NCBI RefSeq assembly: GCF_004681975.1 | Contig: NZ_SMLK01000005.1 | Coordinates: 124,001-188,000, forward strand | DNA: 64,000 nucleotides | From: Ramlibacter humi | GTDB lineage: Bacteria > Pseudomonadota > Gammaproteobacteria > Burkholderiales > Burkholderiaceae_C | Direction: 5' to 3' | Shown here: positions 54,641 through 62,382 of the stretch, one piece after another | Numbering within the stretch: the first letter of the stretch is position 1 | How the letters are laid out: each line of letters begins with the position of its first letter | Program-made: the position numbers and the translations under genes | The notes under the pieces: model-generated | What the model was told of the DNA's origin: nothing | Seen by the model: only the letters and a program-made list of their open reading frames with translations | The model's database searches: none

Positions 54641-55717
54641 GTGGCGATCTATCTGTACACGGGTGCTCCTGGCAACGGTAAGACGTTGTTGCTGTTGTGG
54701 GACGTTGAGCGCCGTCGTCAGGCTGAGAACCGCCAGGTGTTCTACAGCGGCATCCGCGATTTGCTGCTGCCTTGGCAGATGTTCGGTGACGAGATTGACC
54801 CGCAAAAGCCGTGGGAGACGGATGCCTCGAAGTGGTATGAGCTGCCTGTCGGCTCGATCATCGTCATTGACGAGGCTCAGCGGCTTTACCGCACGCGCTC
54901 CATGGGAAGCGCCGTGCCGCCCTACGTCGCTGCTTTGGAGACGCACCGGCACAAGGGCTATGACATTTACTTGGTCACGCAGCATCCGATGCTGGTGGAT
55001 ACCAACGTGCGCAAGCTGGTGGAGACCCACCGGCATCTCATGCGGAAGTTCGGCTCGAAGTGGGCCACCATTCACGAGTGGAAGGGTGTCAAAGAGAACT
55101 GCGACAAGACGCGGAAGGACAGCCAAGAGACCGAGTTTGTTTACCCCAAAGAGGTCTTCACTTGGTACAAGTCGGCAGAGGTGCATACGCACAAGATGCG
55201 GGTCCCGAGGAAGGTTCTGCTCCTCGCCGCGATGCCGTTTGTTCTTGCTGGTGCAGCGTGGTTGGCCTGGACGAAGATCGCGGCAGTGTCAGGGGCTAAA
55301 CCTGTGGTAGCTGCGACTGCAGGTGGCGTCTCTAACGGTGCGGTGTCTGTCGCTGGTAGCTCCGGTGTCTTGCCGTTGTCCCGTGAGGCGTACGCAGCGG
55401 CCTTCCAGCCGCGCTTTGACGGCCTTCCCTACTCTGCCCCTCGGTACGACACGATCACGCGCCCTACGCGGGCTCCTGTTCCGGTTGGGTGTGTGTTGTA
55501 CGGTGGTGATGGCAAAGGTTCGTTCTGTATCACGCAGCAGGGTACGAAGTTCAGTCCGCCGCTTGTGACGATTAGGGACTACATCGCCAAGGGCGGCTTG
55601 TTTCTCGACTTTGAGCCGGAGGCGGTTGCTAAGGGCGGCGGTCAGTCTGGTGGTCAGTCTGGTGGTCAGGCGCAGCGCCCTGCAGCTGCAGCGGCACCCG
55701 GTGCTACTCCTTCCTGA
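54641..55717 (+). CDS. zot: Zot-domain phage assembly ATPase (pI)
   Basis: 358-residue inner-membrane ATPase that extrudes the phage filament. Walker A GAPGNGKT (8-15), Walker B IIVIDEA (73-79), the family block YVAALETHRHKGYDIYLVTQ and a single membrane helix at about 192-210. A periplasmic tail ends in repeated GGQSGGQSGGQ and Pro/Ala. GTG start. The name zot reflects the family only; there is no evidence here of a toxin. Confidence 0.93.
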   Translation: MAIYLYTGAPGNGKTLLLLWDVERRRQAENRQVFYSGIRDLLLPWQMFGDEIDPQKPWETDASKWYELPVGSIIVIDEAQRLYRTRSMGSAVPPYVAALETHRHKGYDIYLVTQHPMLVDTNVRKLVETHRHLMRKFGSKWATIHEWKGVKENCDKTRKDSQETEFVYPKEVFTWYKSAEVHTHKMRVPRKVLLLAAMPFVLAGAAWLAWTKIAAVSGAKPVVAATAGGVSNGAVSVAGSSGVLPLSREAYAAAFQPRFDGLPYSAPRYDTITRPTRAPVPVGCVLYGGDGKGSFCITQQGTKFSPPLVTIRDYIAKGGLFLDFEPEAVAKGGGQSGGQSGGQAQRPAAAAAPGATPS

Positions 55718-55846
55718 AGATAGACCGGGGGCCCCAAGTGAGCGGATAGCTCACGGCTGCCGCAGGCAGTGGGGGCTGGGGTGTCGGGGCCGCAGGGCCC
55801 TGACAGTGGGCCGTATCGTTACTCGTGCCGGTCGATGAGGGAACTG
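55718..55846 (+). other. Structured GC-rich prophage intergenic region
   Basis: Contains GGGGCCCC (55727-55734), the stem GTGAGC/GCTCAC (55738-55754, loop GGATA) and the stem CTGCC/GGCAG (55757-55769). No ORF is supported. Clustered hairpins after zot could hold the packaging signal or a strand origin, but nothing decides this. Confidence 0.4.
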
Positions 55847-56041
55847 ATGGCGACGTTCGTTAATTTCTGCTTGGTCATGGCTTCGTTCAATCTCACGCTC
55901 TGCGTTCTGCGGGATGCGCGCCGTGAGTGGTTGCGGCGCAGGCAGGCCGACCGTGAGCCGAATTCGAAGGACTGGTCGCAGCTGCGCGTCGGCCCGGAGC
56001 GGAGCGGCTTGCCGCCCGTCCGGGCCGCGAAGCGGCCCTAG
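55847..56041 (+). CDS. Prophage small membrane protein (64 aa)
   Basis: 64 residues: one N-terminal helix (FVNFCLVMASFNLTLCVL) followed by a basic hydrophilic tail (RDARREWLRRRQADREPNSK). GAGGGAACTG precedes the ATG at 55847; ATG 55835 is an alternative. No recognised family. Confidence 0.55.
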   Translation: MATFVNFCLVMASFNLTLCVLRDARREWLRRRQADREPNSKDWSQLRVGPERSGLPPVRAAKRP

Positions 56042-56077
56042 ATTTATCCCTAGGACACTTTGGAACAGGAAGGTTTG

Positions 56078-56215
56078 ATGGTCCCGCAGATTCTTGAAAT
56101 GGGCTTCTGGGAAGTTTTCGGCATGACTGCGGTCTTGGCCGTGATCCTTGGTGCTGGCGTGTCGTGCTTGCACCGTCTACTTTGGGGCGTGTGGCCTTGG
56201 CGTGACCGCGGCTGA
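56078..56215 (+). CDS. Prophage 45-residue membrane protein
   Basis: Reads MVPQILEMGFWEVFGMTAVL then AVILGAGVSCLHRLLWGVWP and WRDRG: a single helix with a basic, Trp-rich end. AGGAAGG lies 5 bp upstream of the ATG. It lies 36 bp after the 64-residue gene and just before the large hairpin. Function unknown. Confidence 0.55.
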   Translation: MVPQILEMGFWEVFGMTAVLAVILGAGVSCLHRLLWGVWPWRDRG

Positions 56216-56222
56216 AAAAGTT

Positions 56223-56255
56223 GGGCCCCGCGTGGACGGCAATCCACCGGGGCCC
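56223..56255 (+). promoter_or_regulatory. Long hairpin upstream of rep (origin or packaging candidate)
   Basis: GGGCCCCG (56223-56230) pairs with CGGGGCCC (56248-56255), and the inner GTGGA pairs with TCCAC around the loop CGGCAA. This gives a 13-bp stem with one bulged C at 56231. It lies 33 bp before rep and lacks a T-tract, so it is not a typical terminator. Filamentous phages place the packaging signal and origins in such hairpins near rep. Confidence 0.5.
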
Positions 56256-56287
56256 TGAATCGTAGGGTTAAAGGGAAGGAACCTACA

Positions 56288-57157
56288 GTGCTGAAAATTG
56301 TAGACAGGTTCGGTGAACCTGTGGTGCTCGTCGGAACCGCGACGGACAAGTATCGCGTGCGGGCACATGACTTGGGTAACGGGCACCTTGAAGTGTCGGC
56401 ATCGAGGGTCATTCGCTGGGAAGAGGCGGACTGGTCGCCGGAGTACCTACAGGACGTCCGCGAGTGCATCTCCAAGGCGCACGAGGAGGCGGACCCGGAG
56501 GAGGTCCGGGCAAAGAACCTCGCTAGGGCCTCCAGGCGGGCCCGTACGCGCATCAGGCGGCTTTGCAAGGCCATGGGTGCGGACACCCTGCTTACGCTCA
56601 CGTACAGGGCCGAGCAGCGCGATTTGGCGCTGGCCAAGAGGCACACCAAAGAGTTCGTGCGCCGCGTGGCCCGCGTGCATCCGGGCTTCGCTTGCGTGGT
56701 CGGCTTCGAGGAGCAGCAGCGGAAGACGTGGCACATGCACTTCGCGGTTGCTGGCATTCCCCCCTACTACGTGCACAAGGGCTGTGTCGTGCGCTCGTAT
56801 GACCTGCTTCGCTCGATCTGGCGCAGCGTGGTTGGCGACTTGAGCGGCAACGTTGATGTGGCCCGGCGTCGGCGGCATCGCGACAAGAGTGGTGCCCGTA
56901 TCGCGGGCTACATCTCCAAGTACATCACTAAGGCCTTCGCCGAGGGTGAGAAGTGGTCCAACCGGTGGACCCACTACGGCGCGTGTGACGTGCCGGTGCC
57001 GGTCGATCTGGGCGAGGTCAGCAACCTCGCTGATGCATTGTCTGATGCATTCGCACTAGTTGAAGAGTGGCAGCAGGTCGCCACCTTCCGGCTGGATCGC
57101 TGGAAGGAATGGGCGTTCTTAGCTGTGGAGCGGCCGCCGAGCCGTCGAAGTCGTTAG
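56288..57157 (+). CDS. Rolling-circle replication initiator (HUH endonuclease)
   Basis: 289-residue Rep that would nick the double-stranded form to start rolling-circle synthesis. The three HUH motifs are in order: motif 1 TLLTLTYR (100-107), motif 2 HMH (149-151, in KTWHMHFAVAG) and motif 3 with two tyrosines YISKY (208-212, in GYISKYITKAF). GTG start with AGGAACCTACA. The YxxxY pair recalls two-tyrosine Reps. It lies 19 bp before the recombinase. Confidence 0.88.
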   Translation: MLKIVDRFGEPVVLVGTATDKYRVRAHDLGNGHLEVSASRVIRWEEADWSPEYLQDVRECISKAHEEADPEEVRAKNLARASRRARTRIRRLCKAMGADTLLTLTYRAEQRDLALAKRHTKEFVRRVARVHPGFACVVGFEEQQRKTWHMHFAVAGIPPYYVHKGCVVRSYDLLRSIWRSVVGDLSGNVDVARRRRHRDKSGARIAGYISKYITKAFAEGEKWSNRWTHYGACDVPVPVDLGEVSNLADALSDAFALVEEWQQVATFRLDRWKEWAFLAVERPPSRRSR

Positions 57158-57176
57158 CAGGGAGTGGTAGGGAAGG

Positions 57177-57770
57177 ATGGCGTACGTTGGGTATGCACGT
57201 GTCTCCACTGTGGATCAGGAGACGCGTTTACAGCGCGATGCGTTGGCCCGCGCAGGGGTCGTGCGCGTGCACGAGGAAAAGGCGAGTGCGGTCGCAAGGC
57301 GGCCTGAGCTTGAGCGCTGTCTCTTGTCACTGCGCCGCGGCGACACCTTGGTCGTGTGGAAGCTCGATAGGCTTGCTCGTAGCCTCCGGGATTTGCTCAC
57401 GCTGCTGGAGCGGTTGCACTCGGTAGGCGCGGGCATCAGGAGCCTCACTGAACCGATTGACACTGGTTCACCGGCAGGTGTGTTGATGCTCCAGGTATTG
57501 GGTGCTGTGGCTCAGTTCGAGCGCACCATCATTCGGGAGAGGGTGGTGGCTGGCCAACGTGCGGCGCGTGCCCGTGGGCAACGTTGGGGCCGTCCTCGGG
57601 CGTTGGCGGCGGAAGTCGAAGAGGAGATTGTGTGGAAGTACGTGCTGGGCGATGGTGCCTACACTCACCAATCACTTGCGCGTGAGCATCGGACGAGCCA
57701 TCAGGTCGTCCGTGCCGCGATTTATCGTGTGACCAGACCGGATGCGCCGTACCTGACGCGGCGACGCTGA
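57177..57770 (+). CDS. Serine recombinase (resolvase/invertase family)
   Basis: 197-residue site-specific recombinase, the likely integrase/excisionase of the prophage. The catalytic Ser10 is in GYARVSTVDQ, with KLDRLARS at 62-69, the E-helix region QVLGAVAQFERTIIRERV, and a C-terminal DNA-binding part (WGRPRALAAEVEEEIVWKY, SHQVVRAAIYR). Its TGA is 21 bp before the lptM ATG, so the gene reads straight into host genes. Confidence 0.92.
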   Translation: MAYVGYARVSTVDQETRLQRDALARAGVVRVHEEKASAVARRPELERCLLSLRRGDTLVVWKLDRLARSLRDLLTLLERLHSVGAGIRSLTEPIDTGSPAGVLMLQVLGAVAQFERTIIRERVVAGQRAARARGQRWGRPRALAAEVEEEIVWKYVLGDGAYTHQSLAREHRTSHQVVRAAIYRVTRPDAPYLTRRR

Positions 57771-57791
57771 GTGAAAAAGTACAATTTTGCG

Positions 57792-58061
57792 ATGCTGAAC
57801 GTCGTGCAAATTCTATGCAGCGGCCCATGGCCCCGCGCGCTGTGCGGTGCCGCCGCGCTCGCGCTGCTGGGCGCCTGCGGCCAGCGCGGGCCGCTCTACC
57901 TGCCCAAAGAACCGGCCGCGGCCAACCGCGCCACGCTGCCGCAGGTGCTGATGCCGGGCACGCCGACGCAGCCCGCCCAACGCCCCATTCCCGGCGCATC
58001 GCAACCCGCCCCCGGCGGCACGGGCACCGGCACGGCTGACCCGACACGCGCCAACCAATGA
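57792..58061 (+). CDS. lptM: LPS translocon maturation lipoprotein LptM (YifL-like)
   Basis: 89 residues: signal and lipobox ALALLGAC (Cys29), then GQRGPLYLPKE, the signature of this small lipoprotein usually encoded upstream of lysA, and a Pro/Thr-rich tail. ATG 57792 is chosen; a GTG in frame at 57771 would abut the recombinase stop. TACAAT at 57780-57785 is so close to the ATG that a transcript from it would be leaderless. It overlaps lysA by 4 bp. Confidence 0.85.
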   Translation: MLNVVQILCSGPWPRALCGAAALALLGACGQRGPLYLPKEPAAANRATLPQVLMPGTPTQPAQRPIPGASQPAPGGTGTGTADPTRANQ

Positions 58062-59338
58062 GCATGACCCAGACCACTCCCGGCCACCCGTTCTTCGCCT
58101 GGAAGGACGGGCAGCTTCACGCCGAATCGCTGCGCGTGGAAGACCTCGCGCGCGAGCACGGCACGCCGCTGTTCGTTTACTCCAAGGCCGCGATGCTCGC
58201 CGCGCTGGGCGCCTACCAGCGCGGCTTCGCCGGCCGCCGCGCCAGGGTCTGCTACGCGATGAAGGCCAACTCCTCGCTGGCCATCCTGCAGCTGTTCAAG
58301 GAAGCCGGCTGCGGCTTCGACATCGTCTCCGGCGGCGAGCTCGAGCGCGTGCTGGCCGTCGGCGGCAAGCCGGCGGACGTCATCTTCTCCGGCGTCGGCA
58401 AGACCCGCGCCGAGATGGCGCGCGCGCTGGAAGCCGGCATCGGCTGCTTCAACGTGGAAAGCGAAGCCGAGCTGGAAGTGCTCAGCGAAGTGGCCGCCGC
58501 CCATGGGCGCAAGGCGCCGGTGAGCATCCGCGTCAATCCCAACGTGGACGCCAAGACGCATCCGTACATCTCCACCGGCCTGAAGGGCAACAAGTTCGGC
58601 ATCGCGCACGAGCGCACGCTCGCGGCCTACCGCCGCGCCGCGGAACTGCCGGGCCTGCAGGTCGTGGGCATCGACTGCCACATCGGCTCGCAGATCACCG
58701 ACAGCAGCCCCTACCTGGACGCGATGGACCGAGTGCTCGACCTGGTGGAAGCGGTGGAAAAGGCGGGCATCCCGCTGCGCCACATCGACTTCGGCGGCGG
58801 CCTGGGCATCGACTACCAGGGCGTGCTGCCGCCCGCGGCCGATCAGCTGTGGGCACAACTGTTGCGCAAGCTGGACGAGCGCGGCTTCGGCCAGCGGGAG
58901 CTGATGATCGAGCCGGGCCGCTCGCTCGTCGGCAACGCGGCCATCTGCGTGACCGAGGTGCTGTACCTCAAGCCCGGCGAGCAGAAGAACTTCTGCATCG
59001 TCGACGCGGCCATGAACGACCTACCGCGTCCCGCGATGTACGAGGCGTACCACGGCATCCTGCCGGTGCGTCGGCGTGAGGGCGCCGGGACCGCTTACGA
59101 CGTCGTGGGCCCGGTATGCGAAAGCGGCGACTGGATCGGCCGCAACCGCGAACTGGATGTCGTGCAAGGCGACCTGCTGGCGATCATGTCCGCCGGCGCG
59201 TACTGCATGAGCATGTCCAGCAACTACAACACGCGCCCGCGCGCGGCCGAAGTGCTGGTGGACGGCGGCAAGGCGCACCTGATCCGCGAACGCGAACCGG
59301 TGGCCGACCTGATGCGCGGCGAACGCCTGGTCCGCTAG
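58058..59338 (+). CDS. lysA: Diaminopimelate decarboxylase LysA
   Basis: Last step of lysine synthesis, PLP-dependent. 426 residues with the PLP lysine in CYAMKANSS, the HIGSQI active-site block, FGGGLGI and the EPGRSLVGNA phosphate loop. The acceptor motif CESGDWIGRNREL is near the C-terminus. It ends 4 bp inside the convergent msrQ stop. Confidence 0.98.
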   Translation: MSMTQTTPGHPFFAWKDGQLHAESLRVEDLAREHGTPLFVYSKAAMLAALGAYQRGFAGRRARVCYAMKANSSLAILQLFKEAGCGFDIVSGGELERVLAVGGKPADVIFSGVGKTRAEMARALEAGIGCFNVESEAELEVLSEVAAAHGRKAPVSIRVNPNVDAKTHPYISTGLKGNKFGIAHERTLAAYRRAAELPGLQVVGIDCHIGSQITDSSPYLDAMDRVLDLVEAVEKAGIPLRHIDFGGGLGIDYQGVLPPAADQLWAQLLRKLDERGFGQRELMIEPGRSLVGNAAICVTEVLYLKPGEQKNFCIVDAAMNDLPRPAMYEAYHGILPVRRREGAGTAYDVVGPVCESGDWIGRNRELDVVQGDLLAIMSAGAYCMSMSSNYNTRPRAAEVLVDGGKAHLIREREPVADLMRGERLVR

Positions 59339-59991
59339 GCGCGCTGCGCACCCTGCGGCACGCGGCCCGGCCTGCGTAGCCGGTGCCACACGCGCCAGCC
59401 CAGCAGCACGGCCAGGATGGCGGCATATACCGCCACTTCGGCGAAGTTGTGCTTGCCGGCGCGCATCCAGAAGAAGTGCAGGATGCCCAGCACCGCCACC
59501 GCGTAGATGGCGCGGTGCAACGCCTGCCAGCGCGGCGCACCCAGCGCACGGATGGCGCGGTTGAACGACGTGGCCGCCAGCGGGGTCATCAGCAGGAAGG
59601 CCGCGAAGCCGACCAGGATGAACGGCCGCTTGGCGATGTCCTTGGCGATGTCGCCGAAGTCCAGCCCCATGTCGAACCAGCTGTACGCCACCAGGTGCAG
59701 CGCCACGTAGAAGAACGTGAAGAGCCCGAGCATGCGCCGGAACCGCGCCAGCGCAGGCTGCTTCAGCACCGTGCGCACCGGCGTCACCGCCAGCGTCAGG
59801 CACAGGAAGCGCAGCGTCCAGTCGCCCAGCGAGCGGATCAGGTGCTCCGCCGGGTTCGCTCCCAGCTTGTCCGCGATGGCGCCGTACAGCAACCAGGCGA
59901 AAGGCAGCAGCGACAGGGTGAACAGCAGCGGCTTGGCCGCCGGGTGCAGCCAGAGCGGGCGCCGCACCCGGCGCGCGGCGGTGGTGACCAT
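59335..59991 (-). CDS. msrQ: MsrQ, haem-binding membrane subunit of MsrPQ
   Basis: Membrane cytochrome b that delivers electrons to MsrP for repair of oxidised periplasmic proteins. 218 residues with about six helices. Candidate haem His residues are in LFTFFYVALHLVAYSW, HRAIYAVAVLGILHFFWM and WRVWHRLRR. It overlaps msrP by 1 bp. Confidence 0.93.
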   Translation of the reverse strand: MVTTAARRVRRPLWLHPAAKPLLFTLSLLPFAWLLYGAIADKLGANPAEHLIRSLGDWTLRFLCLTLAVTPVRTVLKQPALARFRRMLGLFTFFYVALHLVAYSWFDMGLDFGDIAKDIAKRPFILVGFAAFLLMTPLAATSFNRAIRALGAPRWQALHRAIYAVAVLGILHFFWMRAGKHNFAEVAVYAAILAVLLGWRVWHRLRRPGRVPQGAQRA

Positions 59992-60986
59992 CAGTAGTTC
60001 TTCTTCAGGTCCATGCCGGCGTACAGCTGCCCGACCTGCTGCTCGTAGCCGTTGAACATCAGCGTCTTGCGCTTCTTGGCGAACAGGCCGTCCTCACCGA
60101 TGCGGCGTTCGGTGGCCTGCGACCAGCGCGGGTGATCGACGTTCGGGTTCACGTTGGAATAGAAGCCGTACTCGTTGGCGGCGGCCTTGTTCCATGCGGT
60201 GGGCGGCTCTTTCTCCGTGAAGCGGATCTTCACGATGCTCTTGGCGCTCTTGAAGCCGTACTTCCACGGCACGACGATGCGCACCGGCGCGCCGTTCTGG
60301 TTGGGCAGCACCTCGCCGTACATGCCGAACGACAGCAGCGTCAGCGGGTGCATGGCCTCGTCCATGCGCAGGCCTTCCACGTACGGCCAGTCCAGCACGC
60401 GCGAGCCGACGAAGGGCATGGTCTTCGGGTCGGCCAGCGTCACGAACTCGACGAACTTCGCGTTGCCCAGCGGCTCCACCTTGTTGATCAGCGCCGACAG
60501 CGAATAACCTTCCCACGGGATCACCATGGACCAGCCTTCCACGCAGCGCAGGCGGTAGATGCGCTCTTCCATCGGCGCCAGCTTCAGCAGGTCGTCGATG
60601 GCGAACTTGCCGGGTTTCTTCACCAGGCCTTCCACTTCCACCACCCACGGGCGCGTCTTCAGCGTGTGGGCGTTCTGCGCCGGGTCGGACTTGTCGGTGC
60701 CGAACTCGTAGAAGTTGTTGTAGCTGGTCGCGTCCTTGTACTCGGTGACCTTCTCCATCGTGGCGGCGCCGGCCACCGCCGACTTGGCGCCCGGCAGCGC
60801 GGCCAGCTTGCCGGGCCGCTGCACCTGCGCGATCGCCTCGCGCGAAGCCCATGAAGCGAGCGCCGCGCCCGCCACGCCGCCGGCCATCAGCTTGAGCAGC
60901 TGCCGGCGCTCGCGGTACGCCGCTTCCGGCGTGATCTCGCTGGCGATGGAATGGATGAAGCCTTCTCGTCCGGTCTTGATCAGCAT
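59991..60986 (-). CDS. msrP: MsrP, periplasmic methionine sulfoxide reductase (molybdopterin)
   Basis: 331-residue molybdoenzyme with a Tat signal ([18 protein letters not shown]; twin Arg, then [11 protein letters not shown]). The Mo-ligand Cys is in [17 protein letters not shown], and [20 protein letters not shown] follows. It pairs with msrQ; export would use the TatABC encoded in this window. Confidence 0.96.
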   Translation of the reverse strand: MLIKTGREGFIHSIASEITPEAAYRERRQLLKLMAGGVAGAALASWASREAIAQVQRPGKLAALPGAKSAVAGAATMEKVTEYKDATSYNNFYEFGTDKSDPAQNAHTLKTRPWVVEVEGLVKKPGKFAIDDLLKLAPMEERIYRLRCVEGWSMVIPWEGYSLSALINKVEPLGNAKFVEFVTLADPKTMPFVGSRVLDWPYVEGLRMDEAMHPLTLLSFGMYGEVLPNQNGAPVRIVVPWKYGFKSAKSIVKIRFTEKEPPTAWNKAAANEYGFYSNVNPNVDHPRWSQATERRIGEDGLFAKKRKTLMFNGYEQQVGQLYAGMDLKKNY

Positions 60987-61062
60987 GGCGCTCCTCTTTC
61001 GAAGTGGTCCCCAATGGCGGCTACGCGGCCGGCCCCCTCACGGATTCAGAAAGCTTTCGCGA

Positions 61063-62382
61063 TCACAAGGTTCCGTAACTGTGCAGGCCGGACAGGAACA
61101 TGTTCACGCCCAGGAAGGCGAAGGTGGTGACGGCCAGCCCCACCAGCGCCCACCAGGCGCTGACGGTGCCGCGCAGGCCCTTCATCAGCCGCATGTGCAG
61201 CCAGGCCGCATAGTTCAGCCAGACGATCAGCGCCCAGGTTTCCTTGGGGTCCCAGCTCCAGTAGCCGCCCCAGGCCTCCGCGGCCCACAGCGCGCCCAGC
61301 ACGGTGGCGATGGTGAAGAAGGCGAACCCGACCGCGATGGACTTGTACATGACGTCGTCCAGCACCTCCAGCGCGGGCAGGCGTTCCGCGATGCGGCGGC
61401 GCCCCCAGAGGATGCCGCCGACGATCATCGCGGCGATGCCGAAGTACACCGCCCAGTAGCTGCCGCCGCCTTCCACGGTCTTGCGGAACACCACCGGCTC
61501 GAAGCACAGCACCACGCCCAGCATCCACAGCGGCGCCAGCTTCCACCAGTGCGTCTCGGTGGCCTGCTGCTTGATCAGGTAGGCGAAAGCCACCATCGCC
61601 GACAGCGCGAAGGTGCCGTAGCCGATGAAGTTGGCCGGCACGTGCAGCTTCATCCACCAGCTCTTGAGGGCGGGCACCAGCGGCTGGATTTCTTGCGCTT
61701 CGCGCACCACCGTGTACCAGAGCAGGAAGCCGACCGCGGCACTCACCACCAGCAGCACGAACGCGCCCAGCGCGCGCGTGCCGTAGTGGGCTTCGAAGTA
61801 CAGGTAGAACAGCGCCGTGAGCCAGCAGAACAGCACGAACACTTCGTACAGGTTGCTGACCGGGATGTGGCCGATGTCCGCGCCGATCAGGTAGCTCTCG
61901 TACCAGCGCACCATGGTGCCCACCAGCGCGAGCGTCACGGCCACCCAGGCCAGGCGCGAACCGATGCGCTCCATCGTGTCGGCCTGCGCGCGCGACACCA
62001 TGCCCAGCCAGAAAAAGGCGGTGCTCATGAAGAACAGCACGCTCATCCAGAGGATGGCCGACTGGCTGGACAGGAAGTACTTGAGCCAGAACACGTTGTC
62101 GGCACGCGCCAGGTCGCCCTGGTACGAGAAGATGCCCAGCAGCGACAGGCCCGCCACGGCGGCCATCAGCCCCTGCAGCGGGCGCCAGAACCAGCCCAGC
62201 CAGATGGCGGCCGGCATGGCGCCGATGAGGATGCCTTTCTCGTACACGTCCATGTACGCGCCGTAGCGGTTGAAAGCGAACAGGCCGCCGCCGGCGACGA
62301 ACAGCGCGAACACCCAATCGAGCAGCCGCCGCCGGGAGAAAAAGCCTTCGTGGAGGGTGATGGTCTGTGTGGCGGTGTTCAT
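61063..62382 (-). CDS. ccsB: Cytochrome c biogenesis protein CcsB (CcsA/ResC-type)
   Basis: Haem-handling subunit of the system II cytochrome c synthetase. 439 residues, multi-pass, with the WWD motif WGGYWSWDPKETWALIVWL. Conserved His residues are in LKLHVPANFIGYG-type and NYAAWLHMRLM segments. It overlaps resB by 4 bp; together they serve the bc1 cytochrome c1 and other c-type cytochromes. Confidence 0.95.
   Translation of the reverse strand: MNTATQTITLHEGFFSRRRLLDWVFALFVAGGGLFAFNRYGAYMDVYEKGILIGAMPAAIWLGWFWRPLQGLMAAVAGLSLLGIFSYQGDLARADNVFWLKYFLSSQSAILWMSVLFFMSTAFFWLGMVSRAQADTMERIGSRLAWVAVTLALVGTMVRWYESYLIGADIGHIPVSNLYEVFVLFCWLTALFYLYFEAHYGTRALGAFVLLVVSAAVGFLLWYTVVREAQEIQPLVPALKSWWMKLHVPANFIGYGTFALSAMVAFAYLIKQQATETHWWKLAPLWMLGVVLCFEPVVFRKTVEGGGSYWAVYFGIAAMIVGGILWGRRRIAERLPALEVLDDVMYKSIAVGFAFFTIATVLGALWAAEAWGGYWSWDPKETWALIVWLNYAAWLHMRLMKGLRGTVSAWWALVGLAVTTFAFLGVNMFLSGLHSYGTL

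Larger units (their letters stand above)
50613..57779. mobile_element. Filamentous (Inoviridae-type) prophage, apparently complete
   Basis: About 7.2 kb between cyaY and lptM with an inovirus gene order: control region, small proteins, ssDNA-binding protein, major coat, adsorption protein, DUF2523 pVI, Zot/pI, Rep and recombinase. Codon choice has more A/T at third positions than the flanking GC-rich genes. No frame breaks were seen. The exact ends are not resolved: no clear long direct repeat is visible, as expected for a serine recombinase with a 2-bp crossover. Boundaries are set by the host genes and are approximate. No secretin (pIV) gene is present. Confidence 0.92.

Noticed and set aside
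54641-55717. Zonula occludens enterotoxin activity
   Set aside because: Zot-domain proteins in filamentous phages are assembly ATPases; nothing in the sequence supports toxin function in this host.
50613-57785. att core from short matches such as TACA-N-T or ATGCGC-N-GT near both ends
   Set aside because: Matches of 4-9 bp with mismatches are expected by chance in windows of this size; the core is left unassigned.
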